Source: JALRBM01 sp966186595
Lineage (GTDB): Bacteria; Patescibacteriota; Saccharimonadia; Saccharimonadales; Saccharimonadaceae
Assembly (NCBI GenBank): GCA_966186595.1
Contig: CBIFWO010000001.1
Coordinates: 59,009 to 123,008, forward strand
DNA: 64,000 nt
Reading direction: 5' to 3'
How positions within the stretch are numbered: the stretch's first letter is position 1; every line of letters begins with the position of its first letter. Position numbers and translations under genes: made by a program. Shown piece by piece: positions 24,663-33,237 of the stretch. Below the pieces are notes generated by a model. That model did not search any database and had not been told where the DNA came from. It saw only the letters and a list, made by a program, of their open reading frames with translations.

Positions 24663-25424
24663 ATGAGTGTAATGGTAGAAGTGAAAGACCTAAAAAAGCG
24701 CTACGGCGAAAAACAAGCCGTTAATGGCGTGAGCTTTAGCGTGAAAAAAGGCGAGATTTTTGGCATCCTTGGCCCAAATGGTGCCGGCAAAACAACAACA
24801 TTGGAAATGATGGAAACGCTGCGTTCTATAGATGAAGGCGAGGTGTTTATCGATGGCGTCAATGTCAAGGAAGATCCGCAGAAGATTAAATATCTCATTG
24901 GTGTGCAGCCCCAAGCCCCCGCATTCCAAGACAAAACAAAGCTTACCGAAATAATTGAAATGTTTGCCGCAGCCTACGGTGAAAAAGTTGACGTCATGGA
25001 GTTTTTGCGTGATGTCGAACTGGAAGAAAAGGCAGACAGTTATGTTGAGGACCTTTCGGGTGGTCAAAAACAACGACTAAGTATTACAACCGCACTCGTC
25101 CATGGTCCAAAGGTATTTTTCCTGGACGAGCCCACGACAGGCCTTGACCCCCAGGCACGTCGTCATTTGTGGGATTTGATTGAAAAGGTCCGTGACAAAG
25201 GAATTAGTGTAATTATGACGACTCATTACATGGATGAGGCCGAAATTTTGTGCGACCGAATTGCGGTGATGGATAATGGCAAGATCGTTGCTATCGACTC
25301 GCCGAAAAACCTGATCAAGCAACTGCTTGGTCGTGGTTTCAAGAAGAAGCAGCAGGTTGAACAGGCAAATCTTGAAGACGTCTTTATCGATCTGACCGGG
25401 AAGGACCTACGTGATGGGCAATAA
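24663..25424 (+). CDS. ABC transporter ATP-binding protein (ABC-2 type export)
   Basis: This 253 aa ATPase has Walker A GPNGAGKTTTLEMM near 37-50, signature LSGGQKQRLSI near 135-145, Walker B VFFLDEPTTGLDPQAR, and a switch His in MTTHYMDEAE. The type matches drug or polysaccharide exporters of the DrrA/CcmA group. I prefer the ATG at 24663 over 24654, because the TAAGAT -10 box (24650-24655) overlaps the earlier start and ends seven bases before 24663. It overlaps the permease gene that follows. Confidence 0.88.
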   Translation: MSVMVEVKDLKKRYGEKQAVNGVSFSVKKGEIFGILGPNGAGKTTTLEMMETLRSIDEGEVFIDGVNVKEDPQKIKYLIGVQPQAPAFQDKTKLTEIIEMFAAAYGEKVDVMEFLRDVELEEKADSYVEDLSGGQKQRLSITTALVHGPKVFFLDEPTTGLDPQARRHLWDLIEKVRDKGISVIMTTHYMDEAEILCDRIAVMDNGKIVAIDSPKNLIKQLLGRGFKKKQQVEQANLEDVFIDLTGKDLRDGQ

Positions 25425-26535
25425 TTCTTTTAAACGTTCCATGTACACAGTGGGGACATTTGTCAAAATTAGCACCCGACGATTTTTTCGGGATAAACTT
25501 GCGATTTTCTTCACTATTGGATTTCCATTAATATTTTTGTTCGTATTCGGCAGCCTCAATAGTGGATCAAAAGACCTTAGCTTTAACGTCGCCTTAATTA
25601 ACGAGTCGGATAGTAGTTTTGCCCAAGATTTTGTGAAGAAGGCCGAAGAGGGCAAGGTACTAAAGGTGAATAAGGAAGTCACAACGCTCGATGCTGCCAA
25701 GGAGAAGATGAATCGTTCGGAACTCGATGCGGCTATTGTGCTGCCAAAAGAATTTGGTGAGGCGACGAACGGCCGGTCGCCAAGCGGGCAGGCCAAGGTT
25801 ATCTACACGCAAAATAACGAACAATCAGGTCAGGCGCTTTCAAGTATTTTAGATGCTCAGTTCAAAGCGATTAATTCTCAGTTCGTGAAAACCGAAAGGC
25901 CATTTACCGTTGCATCGGAGCAGCTCAATGAAAAAAGTTTGAGCGCGTTTGATTATACTTTTGCCGGGCTACTTGGTTTTGCCATTATTGGTATGGGTAT
26001 TTTTGGACCGGTGAATGTTTTTCCGGAGCTCAAGAAAATGGGAATTTTACGCCGACTCAGTACTACGCCGCTGAGGGTGTGGCAATATTTCCTATCAACC
26101 ATGATCGGTCAGGCGGTCATCGGTCTCTTGGCGCTTGCTGTCATGTTCATCGTAGCGATAACTGTGTTCAAACTGCAGGTTGTAGGCAATTATGCTGAGC
26201 TGGTAATATTCTTAGTATTTAGTATCACGATGATTCTGGGCATTGGTCTGGCGCTCGGTGGATGGGCACGAAACGAACGTCAGGCTGCGCCACTTTCAAA
26301 TATTGTGGTATTTCCAATGATGTTTCTTTCCGGGACATTCTTTCCGCGATTTATCATGCCGGAATGGTTACAGAGTGTTTCGAGCATTCTGCCACTCACG
26401 CCAATTATTGACGGAATCCGCTTGATCGCAACAGAAGGCAAGCATTTGATTGATATCATGCCACAGCTTGGGCTAATTGGAGTCTGGCTCGTCGTTATTT
26501 ACCTGATAGCTTTTAAGGTGTTCCGCTGGGAATAG
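25411..26535 (+). CDS. ABC-2 type transporter permease
   Basis: This 374 aa permease has one N-terminal helix (about residues 27-47), a large external domain to about 185, then five helices. This is the common layout of ABC-2 exporters. The conserved PLSNIVVFPMMFLSGTFFP segment near 294-312 is typical of the family. The start overlaps the ATPase gene by 14 bases (GTG at 25411, or ATG at 25414). Together they form a complete exporter half-pair. The cargo cannot be told from sequence. Confidence 0.88.
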   Translation: MMGNNSFKRSMYTVGTFVKISTRRFFRDKLAIFFTIGFPLIFLFVFGSLNSGSKDLSFNVALINESDSSFAQDFVKKAEEGKVLKVNKEVTTLDAAKEKMNRSELDAAIVLPKEFGEATNGRSPSGQAKVIYTQNNEQSGQALSSILDAQFKAINSQFVKTERPFTVASEQLNEKSLSAFDYTFAGLLGFAIIGMGIFGPVNVFPELKKMGILRRLSTTPLRVWQYFLSTMIGQAVIGLLALAVMFIVAITVFKLQVVGNYAELVIFLVFSITMILGIGLALGGWARNERQAAPLSNIVVFPMMFLSGTFFPRFIMPEWLQSVSSILPLTPIIDGIRLIATEGKHLIDIMPQLGLIGVWLVVIYLIAFKVFRWE

Positions 26536-26576
26536 TACATTTATCAATCGCTGCCTTTGACGTATAATAGATGCAT

Positions 26577-26867
26577 ATGACACAAATTTCGAGTGATGAT
26601 GTGCGACATCTTGCACAGCTGAGTAGTTTGCAATTGTCCGATGACGAAGTAAATAGTTTGCAAAACGATCTTGGTAATATTCTGGGATACATTGAGCAAT
26701 TAAGCGAACTAGACACCACGAATGTGGCACCAACATACCAAGTGACAGGTCTGGAAAATGTGTGGCGTGACGATGTTGTAGCTGACGATGGGACAAATCG
26801 AGAAGAATTGCTTCATCTTGCCCCTCAGTCGCAAGATGATCAAATTAAGGTGCCAAAGGTTATCTAG
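26577..26867 (+). CDS. gatC: Aspartyl/glutamyl-tRNA amidotransferase subunit C
   Basis: This small stabilising subunit of GatCAB, 96 aa from the chosen start, begins MTQISSDDVRHLAQLSSLQL. The family pattern LSDDEVNSLQNDLGNILGYIEQL and a VAPTY motif follow. I start at 26577 rather than 26571 because TATAAT (26563-26568) ends only two bases before 26571 but eight before 26577, which fits a leaderless mRNA. gatA starts one base after the stop. Confidence 0.9.
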   Translation: MTQISSDDVRHLAQLSSLQLSDDEVNSLQNDLGNILGYIEQLSELDTTNVAPTYQVTGLENVWRDDVVADDGTNREELLHLAPQSQDDQIKVPKVI

Positions 26868-26868
26868 T

Positions 26869-28269
26869 ATGAGCCACGTTTCGAAAATCGTCGAAAATAT
26901 TAAAAGCGGAGTTACTACTGCTAGGCAGCAGGTCGAGGAGGCCTTAGTAAGAGCCAAGGCAAATGATGGGTATCATGCGTTGCTCAGTCTTGCTGAGGAG
27001 CGGGCACTTCACCAGGCGGACATCCTTGACGACCGAATCAAAAATGGTGCAAAGGCCGGCCGATTAGCTGGTGTACCGTTTGTTGTGAAGGATAACTTTT
27101 TAGCGTACGGAGCACCGACGACCGCAGCGAGTAAAATGCTTCAGGACTTTCATGCACCGCTCCAGGCGACCGCAGTGGAAAAGTTGGAAGCCGAAGGAGC
27201 AATTTGTATTGGCAAGGCAAACTTGGATGCGTTTGCGCACGGAGGAAGCACCGAGAATTCTGCTTTTGGTGTGACAAAAAACGCCACAGACCAAACAAAG
27301 GTGGCTGGAGGGAGTAGTGGGGGCTCGGCGGTTGCTGTTGCTCTAGGTATTGTACCGTTTGCTTTGGGAACAGACACGGGAGGTTCTATTCGCCAGCCAG
27401 CGAGTTTTAATGGCGTAGTAGGAGTTAAGCCAACCTATGGCACAGTAAGCCGTTATGGGGTGGTAGCCATGGCAAACAGCACGGACACGATTGGTTGTCT
27501 AGCGAAAGATATTGAAGACGCCGAACTGATCATGGATATTATGAGTGGACGTGATGCCCGCGATATGACAACATTGCCCAATTTTTTTGAACCGATTAGC
27601 GCTCCAAAACCCGCTCAGAAGATAGGTCTGATTAAAGATTTTATGGGTGACGAGACGGATAAAGCGGTTCGAGATCGAACGAATGAATATGTCGAAAAGC
27701 TTCGGACTGCGGGTCATATTATCGAGGAAGTGAGTATGCCAATTCTTCGCCACGCGGTTGCGATGTATTATGTCATTGTCCCCGCCGAGATCAGTAGCAA
27801 CTTGGCCCGTTATGACGGTATCCGCTATGGCCATCGTGCTGAGGGGGCGACGCTTGCAGAGCTATACGGCAAGACACGAGATGAAGGATTTGTCACGGAA
27901 AACAAACGTCGTATTATGATCGGAAGCTATGTTCTTTCAAGTGGCTACTTTGATGCGTACTACCAGCAAGCTCAAAAAGCCCGAACTCTTTTGATTAATG
28001 CTTACAAAGTCCTGTTCGACACCTATGACGTCTTGCTGTCACCAGTAACTCCATCCCCAGCCTTTGGTATTGGTGAAAAGGCCGAGGATCCGATTCAGAT
28101 GTATATGGCCGATATGATGACTGTTGCCCCGAGTTTAGCAGGCCTCCCGGCGCTCAGTATTCCTGCTGGAACAGACGAGAATGGAATGCCGATAGGCGTA
28201 CAATTAGTAGGAGCGCCCAGAAGTGATGCGCTGCTCATGGCATTAGCGAAATCGATAGAGGAGAAATAA
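26869..28269 (+). CDS. gatA: Aspartyl/glutamyl-tRNA amidotransferase subunit A
   Basis: This 466 aa amidase-signature subunit releases ammonia from glutamine to amidate Glu-tRNA(Gln) and/or Asp-tRNA(Asn). The catalytic Lys lies in GVPFVVKDNF near 65-74, and the Ser-cisSer pair in KVAGGSSGGSAVAVALG and GTDTGGSIRQPASFNG near 144-182. I chose the ATG at 26869 directly after the gatC stop. The earlier in-frame ATG would overlap gatC by 80 bases. gatB follows after one small gene. Confidence 0.95.
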   Translation: MSHVSKIVENIKSGVTTARQQVEEALVRAKANDGYHALLSLAEERALHQADILDDRIKNGAKAGRLAGVPFVVKDNFLAYGAPTTAASKMLQDFHAPLQATAVEKLEAEGAICIGKANLDAFAHGGSTENSAFGVTKNATDQTKVAGGSSGGSAVAVALGIVPFALGTDTGGSIRQPASFNGVVGVKPTYGTVSRYGVVAMANSTDTIGCLAKDIEDAELIMDIMSGRDARDMTTLPNFFEPISAPKPAQKIGLIKDFMGDETDKAVRDRTNEYVEKLRTAGHIIEEVSMPILRHAVAMYYVIVPAEISSNLARYDGIRYGHRAEGATLAELYGKTRDEGFVTENKRRIMIGSYVLSSGYFDAYYQQAQKARTLLINAYKVLFDTYDVLLSPVTPSPAFGIGEKAEDPIQMYMADMMTVAPSLAGLPALSIPAGTDENGMPIGVQLVGAPRSDALLMALAKSIEEK

Positions 28270-28271
28270 AC

Positions 28272-28691
28272 ATGGATGGGACATTACTTGCCTTTTTCAT
28301 AGGGATTCTGGTCGTAGGCATACTGCTCATTATTGTGATAACGATCACAAAGAAAAGCCCAGCAGGGTTAGATGTCGATCGCTATCGCAGCAGGTGGCTT
28401 GGCATTGAGCAGCAACTAAAACGCGAAGATCCACATAGTTATCAGATGGTGATTTTAAATGCTGATAAACTTCTTGATCAGGCACTTCGTGATAGGGGTA
28501 TTCAGGGCGAAACAATGGGTGAGCGCATGAAAACACTCCGCGATAGTTGGTCGAATGCTAACGCTGTATGGACGGCGCATAAGCTGCGCAATCAAATAGC
28601 CCATGAGCCGGATGTTGTGGTTGGATATGATGATGCACGCCGTGCTCTCGCTGCGTTCAAGCAGGCATTAAAGGATGTAGGAGCAATCTAA
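28272..28691 (+). CDS. Membrane-anchored HEPN-like protein
   Basis: This 139 aa protein has one N-terminal helix (about residues 6-28) and a helical cytosolic domain. Near the C-terminus, KLRNQIAHEP contains an R-x4-H pattern as in HEPN domains, many of which are ribonucleases or nucleotide-binding helpers. The hit is by motif only. The gene lies between gatA and gatB, spaced by two bases and one base, so it is surely co-transcribed. A link to tRNA is possible but unproven. Confidence 0.6.
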   Translation: MDGTLLAFFIGILVVGILLIIVITITKKSPAGLDVDRYRSRWLGIEQQLKREDPHSYQMVILNADKLLDQALRDRGIQGETMGERMKTLRDSWSNANAVWTAHKLRNQIAHEPDVVVGYDDARRALAAFKQALKDVGAI

Positions 28692-28692
28692 G

Positions 28693-30135
28693 GTGAGTGA
28701 CGAGACACTTGCAAAATACGAGATGACGATTGGCATCGAGTGCCATGTTCAACTTGCGACTAAAACGAAATTATTTAGCGCGGCTGATAACGATGCCAGA
28801 GGCAAGTCACCCAATAGCGTGGTAAGCGCGATTGACTATGGACTACCGGGCATGTTGCCGGTGCTCAATCGACAGGCGGTTAATTTGGCGATCAAGGCGG
28901 CAAAGGCACTAAATTCAGATGTGGCACGTGTCAGTCGATTCGACCGTAAGCATTACTTTTACCCAGATCTGCCGAAGGGATATCAGACGACGCAAATGTA
29001 CGAGCCGATTATCTTGGCCGGGTACGTTGAAGCGCCTCTTGAAGAGGGGTCGTCGGTGAGGGTGCGAATTCACCATGCACACATGGAGGAGGATGCCGGA
29101 AAGCTGACTCACTTTGGGGATTACAGTCTCGTTGATTTGAACCGCGCTGGGACTCCACTGATTGAAATCGTGTCAGAGCCTGATATTCATTCTGCGGTCG
29201 AGGCGAAAGCATATGCTATGGAGCTTTATCGCTTGATGATGTACGCAGGCGTTACGAACGGTGACCTCTATCATGGTAATATGCGATTCGATGTAAATAT
29301 TTCGGTGGCACCAAAGGGTGTGGAAAAGCTCGGTAAACTGGACAAGGTAAAAAATCTAAACTCATTTCGAAGTGTTGAAAAGGCTGCCGAGTATGAGTTT
29401 CGTCGGCAGGTGGGCCTGCTGGAAAACGGTGAGACGGTGGTGCAGGAAACGCGTGGCTGGGATGACGCCAAGCAGGTGACGAACAGCCAGCGCAGCAAGG
29501 AAGACGCGCAGGATTATCGTTATATGCCCGATGCTGATATCCCACCGATTATTCTTACTAACGAGGAAATCGCAGAGATTCAGGCGACAGTTCCTGCCTT
29601 GCCATCGTTCTATCGTGAGTCATGGAAGTCACTCGGATTGGACGGTACTGTCATCAATGCGCTTTTGGCGTCACGTCCGCTAAGCGAACTTATCCAGCGA
29701 TTGCTTGAAAAAAGTGGTGAAAGCGTTGCTCGTCGAACGGCACTTTGGTATTTGGCAAGCATGTCGGAAGAAGTGGAAAGTGATCAATTCGATGATCGAA
29801 TCCCGGATGAATATTATGTGACATTGACTGGGATGGTTGATGGGAATGAGCTGAGCTCAACTGCTGCTAAAGAGGTGTTCTTTGAGATGCTTCGCAGTGC
29901 GAACGAGCCTCGGACTATCGCTGAAAACAAAAATCTTCTGCAGGTAAGTGATGAGGGTGCGATTGCAGCAATCGTCGACGAGGTCCTGGCCAATCCTGCC
30001 AGTGCAAAATCGATCGAGGATATTCGCGCTGGGAGGGACAAGGCGATCGGCTACCTAGTAGGACAGGTCATGAAGAAATCCGCCGGAAAAGCAAACCCTG
30101 CCCTGGCCCAAGAGCTGATTCGAAAGAGGCTTTAG
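28693..30135 (+). CDS. gatB: Aspartyl/glutamyl-tRNA amidotransferase subunit B
   Basis: This 480 aa subunit binds tRNA and activates the acyl group with ATP. The family pattern is clear: EMTIGIECHVQLATKTKLFSA near 9-29, FDRKHYFYPDLPKGYQ near 83-98, the Zn/Mg region with HMEEDAGKL near 130, DLNRAGTPLIEIVSEPD near 149-165, and a C-terminal YqeY-like tail that holds the tRNA. The start is GTG, one base after the previous stop, with a weak ribosome site. Together with gatC and gatA it indicates indirect charging of Gln and/or Asn tRNA. Confidence 0.95.
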   Translation: MSDETLAKYEMTIGIECHVQLATKTKLFSAADNDARGKSPNSVVSAIDYGLPGMLPVLNRQAVNLAIKAAKALNSDVARVSRFDRKHYFYPDLPKGYQTTQMYEPIILAGYVEAPLEEGSSVRVRIHHAHMEEDAGKLTHFGDYSLVDLNRAGTPLIEIVSEPDIHSAVEAKAYAMELYRLMMYAGVTNGDLYHGNMRFDVNISVAPKGVEKLGKLDKVKNLNSFRSVEKAAEYEFRRQVGLLENGETVVQETRGWDDAKQVTNSQRSKEDAQDYRYMPDADIPPIILTNEEIAEIQATVPALPSFYRESWKSLGLDGTVINALLASRPLSELIQRLLEKSGESVARRTALWYLASMSEEVESDQFDDRIPDEYYVTLTGMVDGNELSSTAAKEVFFEMLRSANEPRTIAENKNLLQVSDEGAIAAIVDEVLANPASAKSIEDIRAGRDKAIGYLVGQVMKKSAGKANPALAQELIRKRL

Positions 30136-30138
30136 AAA

Positions 30139-30690
30139 GTGCAAAAACCACTTGTCGTCTACGTCAGTGGTGCGCCTGGCTCGGGTAAAACGACGCTTGC
30201 CCGCAAGATTTCCGCGGAGATGTATATCCCGCATGTTTCAAGTGACCTTATTCATGGAGGTGTTCGCTTCACAAGGGGCAACCATGATCGGCGGACGACG
30301 TTGCATGAGGTTTTTGTGCCACTCCTTGTTGATATGGCAAAGAAAAATATTAGTTTCGTCGTTGACCAAGTATTGCAACGTAATGTATCGGAAAATGATA
30401 TTATTGCCAAGTTGAAGCCCTACGCTCAGCTTGTCTACCTACACCTTTGGGCTGACAATTCAGTAGAAAGGCACTTTGATAGAGAGGTATCCCGAAAAGA
30501 CCGGGGAATAGTGTTGACGGCAGAGGAGCTAGTGGCGCGACGAGATTATCACATTAAGAATCTTCCCAATACCGAATCACCACTAGAAATCGACGTGCCG
30601 CGACTGGAGATTAATACCCGCGATAATTACAAGCCTGAACTATCGGAAATCGTGGCATTTATACTCGATAATCACAAAGGAGAAATGTAA
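30139..30690 (+). CDS. P-loop kinase of unknown substrate
   Basis: This 183 aa P-loop NTPase has Walker A VSGAPGSGKTTLARKI (residues 9-24), VVDQVLQRNVS near 74-84 in the Walker B position, and a lid-like DREVSRKDRG near 114. The form is close to shikimate/gluconate kinases and to zeta-toxin-like kinases (AAA_33). The substrate is unknown. The start is GTG, three bases after gatB. It shares one base with the Nudix gene that follows, which hints at a joint role in nucleotide or sugar metabolism. Confidence 0.72.
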   Translation: MQKPLVVYVSGAPGSGKTTLARKISAEMYIPHVSSDLIHGGVRFTRGNHDRRTTLHEVFVPLLVDMAKKNISFVVDQVLQRNVSENDIIAKLKPYAQLVYLHLWADNSVERHFDREVSRKDRGIVLTAEELVARRDYHIKNLPNTESPLEIDVPRLEINTRDNYKPELSEIVAFILDNHKGEM

Positions 30691-31238
30691 TGAGACCTTG
30701 GAAGCGTATCGAACCAACAAAAGTAACAAAAGTGGGTTGGCGTGTAGTAACATCAAAGACGTTTGAAATGCCAGATGGAGACGTGACGACATTCGACACA
30801 ATTCACCCTGATGGTCAGGAATTTGCAGCAATTATAGCTATAACGAAGAATGGAAAAGTGATCATAGCTCGACAATTTCGTTCCGGTCCAGAGCTTGTTA
30901 TGGACGAGCTTCCTGGCGGATTTGTTGATGCCGGTGAAACACCCGAAGTAGCCGCGCAACGGGAACTTCTGGAGGAGACTGGTTATTCTGCGGGGAAGAT
31001 TCGATACCTCGGAAGCATTCATAAGGATACTTTTATGAATGCCGTGTGGCACGTGCTGATTGCGACTGATTGTATAAAAACGGCGGATCCAGATCATGGG
31101 TATACCGAGCACATCGAGGTTGATCTGATCTCAATTTCTCAACTGATTAATAATGCAAAAACAGATAAAATGACTGATCATGCAGCTATCCTACTGGCGT
31201 ACGATGAATTGATGAAATTAAAGGAGGAAGTCAAATGA
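30690..31238 (+). CDS. Nudix hydrolase, ADP-ribose pyrophosphatase-like
   Basis: This 182 aa protein has the Nudix box GGFVDAGETPEVAAQRELLEETGY (about residues 72-95) with an N-terminal beta domain as in NudF-type ADP-sugar pyrophosphatases. It may hydrolyse ADP-ribose or another nucleotide sugar. The ATG overlaps the previous stop by one base, and its stop overlaps the galU ATG by four bases. The coupling with galU makes a nucleotide-sugar substrate plausible. Confidence 0.88.
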   Translation: MRPWKRIEPTKVTKVGWRVVTSKTFEMPDGDVTTFDTIHPDGQEFAAIIAITKNGKVIIARQFRSGPELVMDELPGGFVDAGETPEVAAQRELLEETGYSAGKIRYLGSIHKDTFMNAVWHVLIATDCIKTADPDHGYTEHIEVDLISISQLINNAKTDKMTDHAAILLAYDELMKLKEEVK

Positions 31239-32110
31239 AATTACCAACGAAAGCGATTATTTGTGCGGCAGGATTAGGAACCAGATTTCTCCCTCAAACC
31301 AAGGCAATGCCAAAGGAAATGTTGCCAATTATCGATCGCCCCGTTATTCAATTGATCGTCGAAGAGGCTGTTGCGGCAGGTGTCACGGAGGTCATTATCG
31401 TGACAGGGAGTACTAAACGTGCGCTTGAGGATCATTTTGATCGAAGCGATGAATTAGAGGCTGAACTTCGTGAAAAAGGAAAGCATGACAAGGCCGATCA
31501 GATTAAGGCGATTGCTGAAATGGCGAACTTTATATACATTCGCCAAAAGGGTAGCCCAAAAGGTAACGCGCGCCCTATCCTCAATGCGCAGCATTTGATT
31601 AGTGATGAGCCGTTCTATGTCTTTTTCGCCGACGATTTCTTTAGAAGCAAAGTACCGCGTGCTATTCAGCTGCGTCAAGCGTATGAGCGCACGGGAAAAT
31701 CGGTTATTTCGCTCATCGAAGTCGATAAAAAAGATGCAGATAAATATGGTATGGCAGCAGTTGGCCAGGATATGGGTGACCGTACATTCCGCCTTGAGCA
31801 GCTTGTTGAAAAGCCGGGCGAGGTAAATGCACCAAGTAACCTCGCGTCGGTCGGTGGCTACCTATTGACGCCAGATATTCTGCCTATTGTAGCAAGAGAA
31901 AATATTGATAAGAATGGCGAAATTACCCTGGCGGATAGTATTAACGAGCTAGCGCAAAGAGATGAGGTATACGGTCAGTTTATTGATGGGATTTGGCACG
32001 ATACGGGTGATCAGCTGAAGTACCTAAAAGCGGTAGTGGATGTTGCTCTAGAGAGTGAAGTGTATGGAGCTGACTTTGCACAGTACCTGAGGGATCGACT
32101 CGATAAGTAG
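31235..32110 (+). CDS. galU: UTP-glucose-1-phosphate uridylyltransferase
   Basis: This 291 aa enzyme makes UDP-glucose from UTP and glucose-1-phosphate. The nucleotide-binding start AIICAAGLGTRFLPQTKAMPKEM (about residues 7-29) and the ending GIWHDTGDQLKYLKA are typical of GalU. Conserved VVVEKPGE-like sequence (LVEKPGEVNAPS) is near 190. Its product would feed glycan or cell-wall polymer synthesis. The phosphohexomutase at the end of the window could supply its substrate. Confidence 0.95.
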   Translation: MKLPTKAIICAAGLGTRFLPQTKAMPKEMLPIIDRPVIQLIVEEAVAAGVTEVIIVTGSTKRALEDHFDRSDELEAELREKGKHDKADQIKAIAEMANFIYIRQKGSPKGNARPILNAQHLISDEPFYVFFADDFFRSKVPRAIQLRQAYERTGKSVISLIEVDKKDADKYGMAAVGQDMGDRTFRLEQLVEKPGEVNAPSNLASVGGYLLTPDILPIVARENIDKNGEITLADSINELAQRDEVYGQFIDGIWHDTGDQLKYLKAVVDVALESEVYGADFAQYLRDRLDK

Positions 32111-32126
32111 CCCCAAGAAGCCGTGC

Positions 32127-32132
32127 TATAAT
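32127..32132 (+). promoter_or_regulatory. Extended -10 promoter of the small membrane protein operon
   Basis: TGC-TATAAT lies about 30 bases before the ATG at 32164, with AAGGAGGG as ribosome binding site. It would drive the five-gene... more exactly the four small genes from 32164 to 33130. Confidence 0.6.
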
Positions 32133-32163
32133 AAAGCTACAAACTAACAAAAGGAGGGATATC

Positions 32164-32415
32164 ATGGGTTGGTTAGGATGGATCATACTAGGTGGACTCG
32201 CTGGGTGGGTTGCAAATATGCTCATGAAAGAAGAAGGTGGCCTTGTTAAAAATATTCTTTTAGGAGTTGTTGGCGGTCTGGTCGGCGGCGGTTTGGTTCA
32301 GATGCTCGGTGGTAGCGGAGTAAGTGGCTTTAATCTCTACAGCTTCGCGGTCGCACTTCTAGGCGCAGTGCTACTTATCTGGATCGTCCGTCTAGTAACA
32401 GGAAAGAAATCGTAG
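32164..32415 (+). CDS. GlsB/YeaQ/YmgE-family membrane protein
   Basis: This 83 aa protein has three hydrophobic, Gly-rich segments: GWLGWIILGGLAGWVANML, then ILLGVVGGLVGGGLVQML, then a last helix. This is the transglycosylase-associated (GlsB/YeaQ) family, small integral membrane proteins linked to stress responses in other bacteria. The AAGGAGGG site is strong. It leads a run of four small envelope-type genes. Confidence 0.85.
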   Translation: MGWLGWIILGGLAGWVANMLMKEEGGLVKNILLGVVGGLVGGGLVQMLGGSGVSGFNLYSFAVALLGAVLLIWIVRLVTGKKS

Positions 32416-32423
32416 GCTTTTAG

Positions 32424-32687
32424 ATGGATTGGGCGCAGATTCTCGTTATTATTCTTTCTATTTTTCTTGCCATCTTTCTCCTTTTGGGGATAGTTCTTGC
32501 CATAATGCTAATTCGAGTAACGCGTCAAATCAAAGCGGTGACAGACTCGGCCAGGTCGACGGCAGAGCATATTGAACATGCTGTCGCCGGCTTTGGCCGG
32601 GTAACTTCGCCTGCATTTATCATGCGAATGATTACAAAGCATTTAAAAAAGACAAAACACCGCAAAGGAGAGGGTGAAGATGTCTAA
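32424..32687 (+). CDS. Small membrane protein of unknown function
   Basis: This 87 aa protein has one long N-terminal helix (about residues 4-30), then a charged amphipathic tail with ending HLKKTKHRKGEGEDV. I do not recognise a family. It overlaps the next gene by eight bases, so the two are co-translated. The tail resembles DUF948-like proteins, which are often found next to YtxH, but this is not certain. Confidence 0.65.
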   Translation: MDWAQILVIILSIFLAIFLLLGIVLAIMLIRVTRQIKAVTDSARSTAEHIEHAVAGFGRVTSPAFIMRMITKHLKKTKHRKGEGEDV

Positions 32688-32862
32688 GGGTAAGGTAGCC
32701 TTTGGGGCAATTGTCGGCGCAGTAGCCGGTATCGTAGCCGGGCTGTTGACGGCACCAAAATCGGGTAAAGAAACTCGAGCAGATCTCAAGAGCAAAGCTT
32801 CCGAGATGAAAAAAGAAGCCGAAAAGCGCGCTAAAGAACTGAAAGAAAAGGGCAATGGTTAA
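32680..32862 (+). CDS. YtxH-like protein
   Basis: This 60 aa protein has one Gly/Ala-rich membrane segment ending in the TAPKSGKETRADLK motif (about residues 24-37), the mark of YtxH/gas-vesicle-protein-like small proteins. A Lys/Glu-rich helical tail follows. I start at the ATG at 32680, preceded by GGAGAGGGTGAAG. YtxH proteins are linked to general stress in Bacillus. It overlaps the following gene by eight bases. Confidence 0.78.
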   Translation: MSKGKVAFGAIVGAVAGIVAGLLTAPKSGKETRADLKSKASEMKKEAEKRAKELKEKGNG

Positions 32863-33130
32863 GCGCGTAGTGGCCAAAGTAAAATCTGACAATGAACGCG
32901 GGGCGCGAGAGAGCTTACTCGAAGATCTTTTTTATGATTTTAATCGCAGCCGCGTAAAGATTTATAAGATGAATTTTGTTCGTGGGATTTTCTTTGGTCT
33001 TGGAAGCGTCTTGGGTGGGACGGTTCTGATCGCGTTGATAGTTTGGATTCTTTCTGTTACCGTCGATATCTTCCCGCCTCTTGCTGACTTTATCAATGGC
33101 ATTATTGATGCCATGCAGCGACCGCGTTAG
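32855..33130 (+). CDS. DUF5665-like membrane protein
   Basis: This 91 aa protein has a basic N-terminus, then FVRGIFFGLGSVLGGTVLIALIVWIL as a single long membrane segment (about residues 43-68) and a short C-terminal part. The RG-x4-GLG-x3-GGT pattern fits the DUF5665 group common in CPR and Firmicutes. Function is unknown. It is the last gene of the stress-type membrane operon, ended by the hairpin at 33144. Confidence 0.7.
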   Translation: MVKRVVAKVKSDNERGARESLLEDLFYDFNRSRVKIYKMNFVRGIFFGLGSVLGGTVLIALIVWILSVTVDIFPPLADFINGIIDAMQRPR

Positions 33131-33143
33131 AGTCGGTAGAACC

Positions 33144-33180
33144 TCATCAAAAAAGTAAATACTTTTTACTTCTTTGGTGA
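33144..33180. terminator. Hairpin after the membrane protein operon
   Basis: TCATCAAAAAAGTAAA (33144-33159) pairs with TTTACTTCTTTGGTGA (33165-33180), with 15 of 16 pairs counting one T-G wobble. The A/T-rich stem lies 14 bases past the last stop. It is of native base composition, unlike the GC-rich hairpin of island D just 20 bases further. Confidence 0.65.
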
Positions 33181-33200
33181 AACGAGCAGGATAAAGAGGC

Positions 33201-33227
33201 TTCCCTGGGCACCTCGTGCCCAGGGAA
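33201..33227. terminator. GC-rich stem-loop closing island D
   Basis: TTCCCTGGGCA (33201-33211) pairs perfectly with TGCCCAGGGAA (33217-33227) around a five-base loop. It lies ten bases past the stop of the minus-strand island gene. Confidence 0.75.
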
Positions 33228-33237
33228 CACCGGTGGA

